From positions 4,163,001 to 4,227,000 of the forward strand of contig NZ_JAYERP010000001.1 in the NCBI RefSeq assembly GCF_034718895.1: a DNA stretch of 64,000 nt, given 5' to 3'. Position numbers and translations under genes: made by a program. Positions 36,331 through 44,813 of the stretch are shown piece by piece (positions within the stretch are counted from its first letter, which is position 1; every line of letters begins with the position of its first letter). The notes under the pieces were generated by a model. That model searched no databases, was not told where the DNA came from, and worked only from the letters and a program-made list of their open reading frames with translations. This DNA comes from Paenibacillus phoenicis. Lineage in GTDB: Bacteria; Bacillota; Bacilli; Paenibacillales; Paenibacillaceae.

Positions 36331-37665
36331 TTGAAAAAGTGGATGTCGATCAGTCTCAGCATATTGATGTTAAGTTTTTTGCTCGCGGCTTGCGGCGGAG
36401 GGAATAACTCGGCTTCATCAACCGCGGAGAACGGCAGCGGAACTACGAACGCCGCTCAAGGTTCCGGCAACTCGACAGATTCCGGTGAGCCGGTGACGAT
36501 CAAATTTATGCACTTCAAGAGCGATTTCACCGATCAGATTAACCAAATCGTGGAACAGTTTGAAAGTCAAAACCCAAATATCAAAGTCGAAGTGCAACCG
36601 GTAAAATACGATGACTACTATACTTTGCTGAAAACGAAGCTGGCAGGCGGGGACATCATCGACGTGTTTACCCTGAACGCCGGATTCAACACCCAGTTGT
36701 TTGCCGACGGCGGTTACTTGATGGATTTAACCGGTCAACCGTTCCTAAGCAACTTCGACGAGAATGTGGTGAAAGGCCAAGCGACGGACGGGAAAAATTA
36801 CATCATGCCGCTGAACGCCAACCCGATCGCCGTGTTCTACAATAAAAAGATTTTCCGCGACCTCGGTCTTGAGGTACCCAGAACTTGGGATGCGATGATC
36901 GCCGCTGCGGAGAAAATCAAAGCTGCGGGCAAAACGCCGTTCGCTTTGGGGTGGAAGGATGCTTGGACGCTAACAATGTGGGATACCCGCGACATGCCAA
37001 GCAATTCGGCGCTGATCGGCCAACCGGACTTCTTCGAGAAGATCGAAACCGGCGAAGCCAAATTCGCCGATAATCCGGCTGTAAAAACGACGATGGAGCA
37101 CGCGCTCAAGCTGTATGAGCTGGGCAACAAGGACCAGCTTGGCGTCGACTACAACGGGGCCGTGGATCTTTTTGCCAAAGGGGATGTCGGCATGATGTAT
37201 ATGGGTACTTGGCCGCTGCCGGACATCGAGAAGAAGAATCCGGAGCTGTACAACAATGACCTCGGCTACTTCCCGTACCCGTTCAGCAATGATGAGAATG
37301 CCAACAAGCTGGATTTCAACGCGGATGCTTCGCTGGCGATCGGCAGTAAGACGAAACATAAGGAAGCCGCTTTAAAATTCCTGGAGTTCATGAGCAGCAA
37401 GGAAGGCGGGGACGCCTGGGTGGAGAACATCAAATCGCTTAGCTACGTGAAGGGTACGTCGACGGATATCGCGCCGGCATTAAAAGACCTGCAACCGTAC
37501 TTCGATAACGGTCAAACCTACGACTCCCAGCTCTATTTGGCAAAAACGACGATCGACTGGCGCTCCCAGTTCGACCAAAATCTGCAGAAATTGTTCTTTA
37601 ACAAAACGACGATGGATCAAATCTTAGCCGATATGGACGATTGGGTTAGCAAAAACCACAAATAG
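36331..37665 (+). CDS. Sugar ABC transporter solute-binding lipoprotein (family 1)
   Basis: A 444-residue lipoprotein starting at TTG 36331 with GGGGGAAG upstream. The signal peptide is WMSISLSILMLSFLLAAC (lipobox LAAC, Cys about 21) with a Ser/Asn/Gly linker. The mature part shows the MalE/RafE/MsmE fold (IVEQFESQNPNIKVEVQPVKYDDYYTLLKTKLAGGDIID split over the first lobe; FAKGDVGMMYMGTWPL; EFMSSKEGGDAWVENI). It leads an SBP-permease-permease-GH36 operon and is likely to bind raffinose-family or related alpha-galactosides. A gap of about 147 bases upstream contains no gene and should hold the promoter targeted by the response regulator. Confidence 0.92.
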   Translation: MKKWMSISLSILMLSFLLAACGGGNNSASSTAENGSGTTNAAQGSGNSTDSGEPVTIKFMHFKSDFTDQINQIVEQFESQNPNIKVEVQPVKYDDYYTLLKTKLAGGDIIDVFTLNAGFNTQLFADGGYLMDLTGQPFLSNFDENVVKGQATDGKNYIMPLNANPIAVFYNKKIFRDLGLEVPRTWDAMIAAAEKIKAAGKTPFALGWKDAWTLTMWDTRDMPSNSALIGQPDFFEKIETGEAKFADNPAVKTTMEHALKLYELGNKDQLGVDYNGAVDLFAKGDVGMMYMGTWPLPDIEKKNPELYNNDLGYFPYPFSNDENANKLDFNADASLAIGSKTKHKEAALKFLEFMSSKEGGDAWVENIKSLSYVKGTSTDIAPALKDLQPYFDNGQTYDSQLYLAKTTIDWRSQFDQNLQKLFFNKTTMDQILADMDDWVSKNHK

Positions 37666-37677
37666 AGCGAACTTCAC

Positions 37678-37709
37678 GGAAGGCATGGGCGGGGGCCTGT
37701 GCCTTTCGT
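37678..37709 (+). other. Intercistronic hairpin between binding protein and permease
   Basis: AAGGCATGGGC can pair with GCCTGTGCCTT around a GGGG loop. There is no T-run; it probably stabilises the binding-protein mRNA. Confidence 0.5.
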
Positions 37710-37731
37710 TGGTTTAGGAGAGGGTGAACCG

Positions 37732-38610
37732 ATGGGAACTTTAAAACGCATGGCAAAAAATGAAATGTGGTACGTCTTGTTTATGCTGCCGGGGATCGCG
37801 CTGTTCGTGCTGGCGGTCGTGATTCCGCTGGTGATGGGTGCCCGGTATTCGTTCACGAATTGGGACGGGGTATCCGATTCCTTTGCTTCCGTAGGCTTTG
37901 AGAATTACGTGCAAGCGTTTGGCGATCCAAGCTTTTGGGATGCGCTGTGGAACACGTTTAAATATGCGATCATCCTAACGATTCTAGTAAACATCCTATC
38001 CCTGCTGTTAGCGTTGGTGCTGGATACCTTCCTGCCATTGCGCAACCTGTTTCGGACGGTCTTTTTCCTGCCAAGCGTCATCTCGATCGTGCTGGCGGGC
38101 TTCGTTTGGAGCTATAACTACAGCACGGGAATTCCGAACCTGCTCAGTCATCTGGGTCTGGAGGTGTCCAGTCCGCTGGGCAATCCGGATTACGCCCTGT
38201 TTGGCTTGATCCTGATCGCTTTGTGGCAGGGCGTCGGCTCTCCCATGATTATTTACATCGCCGGCCTGCAGGGCATACCGGGGGAACTGTTCGAAAGCGC
38301 CCGCATCGATGGAGCGGGAACCTGGAAAACGTTCCGGCATATCACACTGCCCTTGCTGGCGCCTTCCGTGACGATCAACCTGCTGCTGGTGCTCACCGGC
38401 TCGCTGAAAGTGTTTGACCTCGTTTACGTCACGACAAACGGAGGTCCCGGTTTTGCGACGGAAGTGATGTCCACTTACATCTACCGGACGTCGTTCGCCT
38501 CATTTAAGGGGGGATATGGAATGGCGCTGTCGATGATGTTTTTCCTGATACTCGTCCTCGTGACGGTCGTGCAGATGTCCATTTCCAGAAGACGGGAGGT
38601 CGAGCTGTAA
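37732..38610 (+). CDS. Sugar ABC transporter permease, MsmF/MalF-like
   Basis: A 292-residue membrane subunit with six helices. The N-terminal MWYVLFMLPGIALFVLAVVIPL helix is followed by ARYSFTNWDG, a typical opening of oligosaccharide permeases, and the EAA loop is ELFESARIDGAGTWKTFRHITLPLL. The ATG at 37732 follows AGGAGAGGGTG; an upstream in-frame ATG at 37699 precedes that site. Its stop overlaps the start of the next permease by one base. Confidence 0.93.
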   Translation: MGTLKRMAKNEMWYVLFMLPGIALFVLAVVIPLVMGARYSFTNWDGVSDSFASVGFENYVQAFGDPSFWDALWNTFKYAIILTILVNILSLLLALVLDTFLPLRNLFRTVFFLPSVISIVLAGFVWSYNYSTGIPNLLSHLGLEVSSPLGNPDYALFGLILIALWQGVGSPMIIYIAGLQGIPGELFESARIDGAGTWKTFRHITLPLLAPSVTINLLLVLTGSLKVFDLVYVTTNGGPGFATEVMSTYIYRTSFASFKGGYGMALSMMFFLILVLVTVVQMSISRRREVEL

Positions 38611-39428
38611 TGAAAGCGAACAAAGTTATCACATTCCTCCTGTTTTTGGTGCTGGCGCTCGTCTTTCTTTTCCCTCTGTATGTGGCTCTGTTGATGTCGT
38701 TTAAAACGGCGAAGCAAACGTTCGATAACTTCTACGCCTTGCCTTCCAGTCTCGATTTCGCCAATTACGTCCATGCCTGGGAGACATCGAAATTTCCTTT
38801 AGCGATTATGAACAGCTTGATCGTCACGGGGGTTTCCGTCGTACTGATCGTGCTGGTATCTGCGTTAGCCGGCTATTCCATTGCGAGAAGGAATAAGCCG
38901 TTTTACAACATCATGTTCATGGTGTTTCTGTCCGGCATGATGATTCCGTTCCAGGTCACCATGCTGCCGTTGTACAAACTCGGCAAAACCCTTGAGATGC
39001 TGAACACGCATTGGGGGATCATTCTCATCTACGGCGGGTTCGGAATTCAGACGGGCGTGCTGTTCTACGCTGCGTTCATCCGCCAAATTTCCCGCGAGAT
39101 CGAGGAGGCGGCCAAAATCGACGGCTGCAGTACGCCGGGCATTTTTGCCCGAATTATTATCCCGTTGCTCAAACCGGTGACGGCGACGGTTGTCGTCTTA
39201 AACGCCTTGTACATCTGGAACGACTTCCTGCTGCCGCTATTGTATTTGCAGGATAACCAGTACCGTACGATCCCGTTGCAGCAGTATTTCTTCTTCGGAC
39301 AATACAGCAGTGACTTGAACCTGGCGTTTGCTTATGCCGTCATGGGCATGATTCCGGTCATCGCGTTCTTCCTGCTGATGCAGAAGTTTATCATTAAAGG
39401 GATCGCGGCTGGCGCGGTCAAAGGCTGA
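38610..39428 (+). CDS. Sugar ABC transporter permease, MsmG/MalG-like
   Basis: A 272-residue membrane subunit starting within the upstream stop (TAATG). It shows VITFLLFLVLALVFLFPLYV as TM1, the EAA loop EIEEAAKIDGCSTPGIFARIIIPLL and the C-terminus KFIIKGIAAGAVKG. Together with the MsmF-like subunit it forms the channel. There is no ATPase in the operon, so an MsmX-type ATPase is expected to be supplied in trans. Confidence 0.93.
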   Translation: MKANKVITFLLFLVLALVFLFPLYVALLMSFKTAKQTFDNFYALPSSLDFANYVHAWETSKFPLAIMNSLIVTGVSVVLIVLVSALAGYSIARRNKPFYNIMFMVFLSGMMIPFQVTMLPLYKLGKTLEMLNTHWGIILIYGGFGIQTGVLFYAAFIRQISREIEEAAKIDGCSTPGIFARIIIPLLKPVTATVVVLNALYIWNDFLLPLLYLQDNQYRTIPLQQYFFFGQYSSDLNLAFAYAVMGMIPVIAFFLLMQKFIIKGIAAGAVKG

Positions 39429-39464
39429 GGTTACGGGACAAAGCGGGAAGAGGAGGTTATTCGT

Positions 39465-41657
39465 TTGGCGATTCAGGTTTTGGAAGCGGGGAAAATATTT
39501 GATATCCGCATGAAAAGCTCGTCTTATGTATTTGGCATTAACGAAAACGGGACGGTGCAGCACCTTTATTGGGGGGAGCCCGTGGAGGCTGCGGAATGCG
39601 CCGATTTGCTTCACCTCCGTCACCACAGTTCCTTCGATGCCGAGGTGAATCGGGAACGAGAGGAGTATGGAGGTTGGGGCGGTACTTTATATGCAGAGCC
39701 CTGCCTGAAGGTGAGGTTCCAAAACGGCGTCCGCGATTTGCGGCTGCGTTATGAAGGATACGAGATTGGAAGTAGCGAGCGGGGCGACCAATTGATGGTC
39801 CGCCTGAGCGACGAGTATTATCACTTGCGGGTGGAGCTGCATTACCGGGTCATTGAGGAATATGATTTAATTGAACGCTCGGCCAAGGTAGTGAACGAGG
39901 AGGGGAGGCCGATTCGCATCGATCAAGTCATGGCGGCGGCCTGGTCTGTCCCAGCCGAGCCGTCCGTCCGGCTGACGCATGTGACCGGCCGCTGGGCCGG
40001 TGAATACCAACTCCGGCGGGCCCCGCTCACCGAAGGCAAAAAGGTGCTGGAATCGCGGCAGGGCTTCACCGGTGCGCATGCCAATCCTTGGTTTGCGCTG
40101 GATGGCGGCAAGGCGGACGAGATATCCGGGAACGTTTGGTTCGGCGCGTTAAGTTGGAGCGGCAACTGGAAAATCGTCCTGGAATCCACCACCTTTGGCC
40201 ATGTCCGCGTTGTCGGCGGGGTCAATGACTTCGATGGGGCGTTTACCTTGGGCCCCGGGGAGAGCTACACCTCCCCCGTGTTTACGGGGGGCTTTGTCTC
40301 CGGCGGCTTCGGAGAGATGAGCCGGAATTTGCACAACTATCAACGGGACTACGTGCTTCCCGGATCACGGGAACGAAAAGTGTTGTACAACTCCTGGGAA
40401 GCGACGGAATTCGCGGTGAACGTCCGGGAGCAAATCGAGTTGGCTAAACAGGCGGCCCGGATCGGCGCGGAGCGGTTTGTCGTCGACGATGGTTGGTTTG
40501 GCGCGCGCCACAGCGACCGGGCCGGTCTCGGCGACTGGCAGGTGAACCCTCAGAAATTCCCGAACGGACTGCAGGAGTTGATCGACGAGGTGAAACGGCT
40601 TGGCATGGATTTCGGGCTGTGGGTTGAACCCGAATCGGTCAATCCGGACAGCGAGTTGTACCGGAACCATCCCGATTGGGTCTATCAATTCCCAACGCGT
40701 GAAGGAACGCTGCTGCGCAATCAATTGATGCTGAACTTGGGCAAGCCGGAGGTCAAGGCGTTTGTGCTTGAGTTTATGACGGATCTGCTCAGTACCTACG
40801 ACATCGCCTTCGTCAAATGGGATATGAACCGCACGATCACGGAGCCGGGCGCAATCCCGCTGCACGAGCACGCCGAGGAGTCGGTATGGATCAAGCACGT
40901 CAACCACTTGTACGAGATTTGGGCCGAGCTCCGGCGCCGTTTCCCGCGGGTGGAGTTCGAGACCTGCGCCGGAGGCGGTTCGCGGATCGATCTCGGCATG
41001 CTGCGGTTTGCGGACCAGGCTTGGATCAGCGACAATACGGATGCCCGGGACCGGCTGACGATCCAGGAGGGCTTCTCCTACGCCTACAGCCCCTCCGTCA
41101 TGATGTGCTGGGTCACGGAGTCCCCGCACGGTATGAACGGCCGGCGGCTGCCGCTGTCGTTCCGCTTCCACAGCGCCATGCTGGGCGGGCTGGGCATCGG
41201 CGCGAACATCGCCCGCTGGTCCGAGGCGGAAATAGCCGAAGCCAGCCGTTATGTGGCGCTGTATAAAAAGGTGCGTCATCTGGTGGCTGAGGGCGATTTG
41301 TATCGGCTGGCCTCTTTTGCGGAAGGTGATGTTGCCGCATGGCAGTATGTGGCCCGAGACCGGGATGAAATCGCCGTGTTTGCCTTTCGCCAGGCACAAT
41401 ATTTTGGCGACGCGGAGCTGCGGCTGCGCCTGCGGGGGTTAGAGCCGGATGCACGGTATCGGGTTGCAGTGCCGGGGGAGGCACTACCCGCGGAGGCGGA
41501 CAACACCGCCGATCAACGCGCGGCCCAACCCGTCGGCTCCGCCTCCGACTTGGCCGAAGACAACGTCTGGCACGGCTCCACCTTGATGCGCCTCGGCCTG
41601 CCGCTGACCTTGGCCGGCGATTACGCCAGCCGGTTTGTATACTTGCGGCGGTTATAA
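39465..41657 (+). CDS. Alpha-galactosidase, glycoside hydrolase family 36
   Basis: A 730-residue cytoplasmic enzyme that releases terminal alpha-galactose from melibiose- or raffinose-type sugars. It has the N-terminal beta-sandwich and then the TIM barrel with VLYNSWEATEF, VVDDGWFGAR, the nucleophile Asp at about 453 (FVKWDMNR), CAGGGSRID and the acid/base Asp at about 523 (ISDNTDARDR). The 70-residue spacing of the two Asp is the one I expect for GH36 enzymes of this length. It starts at TTG with GAGGAGG eight bases upstream. As the last gene of the importer operon, it defines the substrate class of the locus. Confidence 0.95.
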   Translation: MAIQVLEAGKIFDIRMKSSSYVFGINENGTVQHLYWGEPVEAAECADLLHLRHHSSFDAEVNREREEYGGWGGTLYAEPCLKVRFQNGVRDLRLRYEGYEIGSSERGDQLMVRLSDEYYHLRVELHYRVIEEYDLIERSAKVVNEEGRPIRIDQVMAAAWSVPAEPSVRLTHVTGRWAGEYQLRRAPLTEGKKVLESRQGFTGAHANPWFALDGGKADEISGNVWFGALSWSGNWKIVLESTTFGHVRVVGGVNDFDGAFTLGPGESYTSPVFTGGFVSGGFGEMSRNLHNYQRDYVLPGSRERKVLYNSWEATEFAVNVREQIELAKQAARIGAERFVVDDGWFGARHSDRAGLGDWQVNPQKFPNGLQELIDEVKRLGMDFGLWVEPESVNPDSELYRNHPDWVYQFPTREGTLLRNQLMLNLGKPEVKAFVLEFMTDLLSTYDIAFVKWDMNRTITEPGAIPLHEHAEESVWIKHVNHLYEIWAELRRRFPRVEFETCAGGGSRIDLGMLRFADQAWISDNTDARDRLTIQEGFSYAYSPSVMMCWVTESPHGMNGRRLPLSFRFHSAMLGGLGIGANIARWSEAEIAEASRYVALYKKVRHLVAEGDLYRLASFAEGDVAAWQYVARDRDEIAVFAFRQAQYFGDAELRLRLRGLEPDARYRVAVPGEALPAEADNTADQRAAQPVGSASDLAEDNVWHGSTLMRLGLPLTLAGDYASRFVYLRRL

Positions 41658-41680
41658 CAGAATGATAACCGTATTTCTAT
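41649..41680 (+). terminator. Weak terminator-like hairpin at the end of the GH36 gene
   Basis: CGGTTAT pairs with ATAACCG (7 bp), followed by TATTTCTAT; the stem includes the stop codon. The 144 bases between here and the next gene hold no convincing gene. Confidence 0.4.
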
Positions 41681-41823
41681 AGAGTGCATAAACGCCTCCA
41701 AAGACTCGAACAACAAATCGAGGAGTTGAAGAAGCAGCACTCTGTGACCTAAATTACGTCCCTTGCCGTGGGCCATACGCTAGAATGGGGACGAAACGAA
41801 TCCATATGGAGGTAGGATAGCGG

Positions 41824-42672
41824 ATGGCCCATAACAAGGGAAGCAATCGGAGCGGCGGCGGGAAACCGGCTCCGAACAACAAGACGGCGTACAACAGGAC
41901 AACCCAAGGCAAGAAGATCGCCGGTAAGGGGACGGCAGGCAAATCTGCGGGCGGAAAAGGAACAGACCGGGGGACCGCGAAATCCGGTCTGATTTTTGTG
42001 ATATCGTTGATTTTGATCGGGGCCCTAGTGATCACGTTGGCTATCGTTTTCCTCAAAGATTCGGATGGTTCCGGTTTGAAGGATCTCCCGAACTACACGG
42101 AAATCAAAGGCGATTACACCGCCGAAGGCTTGAAGTATGAGAAACAGCCGCATTTGGGCGATCCGAACGCCAAGGTCAAAGTCATCGAGTTCGCTGATTT
42201 CAAATGCCCGGCCTGCAAGAAGTGGGAAGAAACTTATATGGACCAGCTGCAGCAGGACTTCATCGATACCGGTAAAATCGAGTTATTTTTCATTAATTAT
42301 GCGTTTATTGACCGGGATTCGATCATGGCGGCCAGCGCGGGCGAGGCGATCGCGGCGCAGAGCAATGAGAAGTTCTGGGAGTTCAAGCGTAAGCTGTATG
42401 AACACCAAGGCGATGAGACGAAAATTTGGGCGACACCTGACTTTTTGCTGGACTTCGTGAAGAAGAATATCGAGGGGATCGACTATGATCGGTTCGCGAA
42501 GGATTTAAAAGAATATACCTACATGCTGCCGGTCAAAGAAGATTTCAAAACAGGTGGTTACTACGGGGTCAACGGAACCCCTCAATTCATGGTGAACGGG
42601 GAGCTGCTGCCAAGCGCTTCCTACGAGGAGTTGGCGGCGGCGATTGAGGCGGAGCTGGCGGAAACCGACTAA
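41824..42672 (+). CDS. Membrane-anchored DsbA/BdbD-like thiol-disulfide oxidoreductase
   Basis: A 282-residue protein with a Lys/Gly/Ser/Asn-rich basic cytoplasmic tail of about 53 residues. One TM helix (LIFVISLILIGALVITLAIVFL, about 56-77) leads to an extracellular thioredoxin-fold domain of the DsbA type. The redox motif is CPAC at 128-131 (EFADFKCPACKKW) and the cis-Pro loop is NGTPQFMVNG. The usual role is disulfide formation or isomerisation in exported proteins, with a DsbB/BdbC partner, not seen here. The ATG has GGAGGTAGGAT upstream. It is followed by its own terminator. Confidence 0.9.
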   Translation: MAHNKGSNRSGGGKPAPNNKTAYNRTTQGKKIAGKGTAGKSAGGKGTDRGTAKSGLIFVISLILIGALVITLAIVFLKDSDGSGLKDLPNYTEIKGDYTAEGLKYEKQPHLGDPNAKVKVIEFADFKCPACKKWEETYMDQLQQDFIDTGKIELFFINYAFIDRDSIMAASAGEAIAAQSNEKFWEFKRKLYEHQGDETKIWATPDFLLDFVKKNIEGIDYDRFAKDLKEYTYMLPVKEDFKTGGYYGVNGTPQFMVNGELLPSASYEELAAAIEAELAETD

Positions 42673-42673
42673 T

Positions 42674-42889
42674 TCACGGACATAATAGGATATTCATATT
42701 AAGTCTTATGAAAAGCGACGTTGAAGTCGCTTTTTTTCGTAGCCTTCGAGTTTTTAGATAGCCAAATCGATGGATTTCCCTTAGACCCTTCGCATTGCAA
42801 AGTATAAAAGTACCAATACCGATGAAAAGAAGATACATTAATACGTTTGGGATGATCCAGGCGATGCGAAGTTTGATGGTTTTGTTCAA
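42674..42889 (-). CDS. Possible small single-helix membrane protein (doubtful)
   Basis: A TTG at 42887-42889 has GGAGGTGG five bases upstream and opens a 71-residue frame with one strong hydrophobic helix (IAWIIPNVLMYLLFIGIGTFIL) followed by a basic tail. Against it, the frame runs through the hairpin of the neighbouring terminator (encoding RKKATSTSLF), suggesting that the original stop was lost or that this is chance. No homology recognised. It is the only candidate gene in the 576 bases between the DsbA-like gene and hsp20. Confidence 0.3.
   Translation of the reverse strand: MNKTIKLRIAWIIPNVLMYLLFIGIGTFILCNAKGLREIHRFGYLKTRRLRKKATSTSLFIRLNMNILLCP
42711..42737. terminator. Intrinsic terminator after the DsbA-like gene
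   Basis: GCGAC-GTTGAA-GTCGC followed by seven T; preceding A residues allow use on both strands. Confidence 0.8.
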
Positions 42890-43073
42890 GAACTCCACCT
42901 CCATGTAAAAACCATTAGTCCGGGCATGTAAACAGTAAGGATATAAATTCGTTATCTTACTTTTACCATGAATAGGTTGCGATGTCTCGAGGTATCTTAA
43001 CGATAGCGTTACTTCCACATCCAAAGGGCAGCAGGACAGAAAATCTTTATGAGGAAATTTGGTGAAGATCAAA

Positions 43074-43090
43074 GGTCAAAGAAGGTCAAA
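43074..43090 (+). promoter_or_regulatory. CtsR operator 1 (distal)
   Basis: GGTCAAA-GAA-GGTCAAA is a perfect match to the CtsR direct-repeat operator RGTCAAA-NAN-RGTCAAA. It lies about 80 bases upstream of the hsp20 -35 element. Confidence 0.8.
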
Positions 43091-43168
43091 TCAAAAGTCA
43101 AGCCCTAAGCGACGAGGAAAAATTCGCGAAAATCGCCCGATACAAGGCTGTTTGGGCTAAAATCACTT

Positions 43169-43197
43169 TTGTCACTTTGGTCGTGGAAGCATATAAT
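43169..43197 (+). promoter_or_regulatory. SigA promoter of hsp20
   Basis: TTGTCA (43169-43174) and TATAAT (43192-43197) with exact 17-base spacing. Confidence 0.85.
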
Positions 43198-43207
43198 GAG
43201 GATGTAA

Positions 43208-43224
43208 GGTCAAATAAGGTCAAA
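43208..43224 (+). promoter_or_regulatory. CtsR operator 2 (promoter-proximal)
   Basis: GGTCAAA-TAA-GGTCAAA, again a perfect CtsR box, covering the expected transcription start of hsp20 and ending shortly before its ribosome site. Bound CtsR would block initiation until heat or protein stress. Confidence 0.9.
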
Positions 43225-43248
43225 CTAAAGAAAGGGGAATGAATAATC

Positions 43249-43695
43249 ATGTTTGATTTGATTCCTTTTGGCAGACACAGGGAAGATGCGTTTGGACAGT
43301 TGGCTAAAACGTTTAATGATGTGTTCAATGATGACTTTTTTGCACCGTTTAAAAATTCGCCGCTTTCTTTCAGAACGGACATCCGTGAAACGGATCAAGC
43401 GTATCTGGTTGAAGCGGAATTGCCTGGTTTCCGAAAAGAGGACATCGAGATCGACTATGCCGCACCTTACTTGACAATCAAAGCGGTTCGTAATGAAGAC
43501 CACAACATGGAGGATACGAACCATCAAATCGTTCGGAAGGAACGCCGGCACGGCGAATACGTACGCAGATTCTACGTGCAGGACATTGCTGAAGAAGATA
43601 TTCGCGCGTCCTTGAAGGATGGCGTTCTGAAGCTGGAGGTGCCGAAACGGCAACCGACCCGCTCCAAACGCATCCAAATTCAAGACGGCGATTAA
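43249..43695 (+). CDS. Hsp20/alpha-crystallin small heat-shock protein
   Basis: A 148-residue ATP-independent chaperone that holds unfolding proteins. The N-terminal arm has DLIPFGRHREDAFG. The alpha-crystallin domain runs from about 42 (SFRTDIRETDQAYLVEAELPG) to 137 with the signature ASLKDGVLKLEVPK. The C-terminal tail contains an IQI-type I-x-I motif for oligomer assembly. The ATG has AAAGGGG upstream. It is a single-gene unit with two CtsR boxes, a consensus promoter and a strong terminator, so class III heat-shock control is well supported. Confidence 0.95.
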   Translation: MFDLIPFGRHREDAFGQLAKTFNDVFNDDFFAPFKNSPLSFRTDIRETDQAYLVEAELPGFRKEDIEIDYAAPYLTIKAVRNEDHNMEDTNHQIVRKERRHGEYVRRFYVQDIAEEDIRASLKDGVLKLEVPKRQPTRSKRIQIQDGD

Positions 43696-43702
43696 TATAA
43701 AC

Positions 43703-43749
43703 AGGGGCTATCCCTCCAGCAAATTTGCTGGAGAGGATAGCCTCCTTTG
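43703..43749 (+). terminator. Strong terminator after hsp20
   Basis: GGCTATCCCTCCAGCA pairs with TGCTGGAGAGGATAGCC, with a short AAATT loop and a C/T tail. Confidence 0.85.
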
Positions 43750-43763
43750 TGTTACATAAATCA

Positions 43764-44391
43764 TCAGCTTCGCTCATGACGAGATGCCACAAGAGCGGCG
43801 GGATCAGCGGTGCGCTCGGCGGTGTGTTGCACAGCAGTGTACTTGGCCTCCCCGTCGTCCCGGGCGCTGCCCCAAGAAGCGCCGTCAGCACTTGTGTCTG
43901 CGCCGGAACCAGTGTCCCCCGCTTCCACGCTTTCCGCCCTAACGGCGGAGATCTTAAACTCCGGCATTCGGCTGACGGGGTGCAGGGCGTCGTTCGTCAG
44001 CCGGTTCACAGCTAAGTCGCCGCCCCAATGGAACGGGACAAACATCGTGCGCGGATGGATGTCCGCCGTCACCTTGGCGGCGACCTCCAGCGACCCGCGC
44101 CGCGTGGTCAAGCGGGCCCAGCCGTTCGGCGAGGGCGCACAGCACACCCGGGGCCGGCAGAACACCCGGCCCTCGAGGTTCGTCATCGTCTCTTCCACTT
44201 CGAGGAAGGACGTGCCGGGCAGCAGCCAATCCGCGTAGGCGGACGTCTCCGTCTCGAACAGGTCGACGACGACATGTACTGCAGCGTATGCTCCACGCCG
44301 TTCACCTGCTGCTCCAACCCCCGCGCGGTAAGAACCATTCCGCGCTTTGCCCCGGCGAATCCCCGAGCCACTTGACGGATCGTGTCCTAGG
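43764..44391 (-). pseudogene. Remnant of a molybdopterin-dependent (assimilatory nitrate reductase-like) catalytic subunit
   Basis: Two pieces in different frames resemble NasC/NarB-type oxidoreductases. The upstream piece (44391-44280) reads DTIRQVARGFAGAKRGMVL and TARGLEQQVNGVEHTLQY. After a frame change the second piece reads VVVDLFETETSAYADWLLPG, TSFLEVEETMTNLEGRVFCRP and later VTADIHPRTMFVPFHWGGDL. The bulk of the middle and the whole N-terminus with its Fe-S and Mo-cofactor sites are missing. It is therefore an internally deleted tail fragment without function. It abuts the broken gene upstream at about 44391, which marks a deletion junction. Confidence 0.7.
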
Positions 44392-44647
44392 GGATCCCGG
44401 TACGTAGTCTGTGTGATGTTACGTCCAAAGCTGTCTTCTGCAAAAGCGGACTGCAGCACCTGAGCATCCTTCACTTGCACATCTGCCACGTAATAGGTGA
44501 GTTACAACCACTTCCACATGCTCGATCAAATAGCGGTCCACCAAACCATATAAAATCCCGCCAATGCCCCTAAAGAGGCACGAGGAAATAAATGGCCAGC
44601 TTCTTTTTCGAAGTGCGACGGCCGGCCCTCTTGAGATTTTCGCTCAT
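44392..44647 (-). pseudogene. Truncated 5' part of a phosphodiester glycosidase (NAGPA-like) gene
   Basis: From an ATG at 44645-44647 with GGAGTG upstream the frame reads a basic head and TM start (KKKLAIYFLVPL) and hits a stop. Frame 2 continues GILYGLVDRYLIEHVEV; a third frame continues YYVADVQVKDAQVLQSAFAE, DSFGRNITQTTY. Together they match the N-terminal anchor and the start of the catalytic region of Firmicute phosphodiester glycosidase (exopolysaccharide-related) proteins. At least two frameshifts and the loss of the remaining domain make it dead. The similarity call is from memory of the YVADVQV...GRNI pattern. Confidence 0.6.
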
Positions 44648-44813
44648 GGGTCTTTCACTCCATTCCGTGTTGCATTGAGGTTCGCCTCAAGCCAAGATAG
44701 ATAGGGCTTGGCAGCAGGCAAGACCATCATACGCCGCTAACCTGAATTGAAGCTTAATGTCCAAAGATGCCCAGCTCCCCCATTTCGGGTTACAATAGAA
44801 GAGACAGACAAGA

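Noticed and set aside
41684-41752. 22-codon frame starting GTG and ending QIEELKKQHSVT
   Set aside because: It has a plausible coiled-coil tail but no ribosome site and no recognised partner; probably a remnant or chance.
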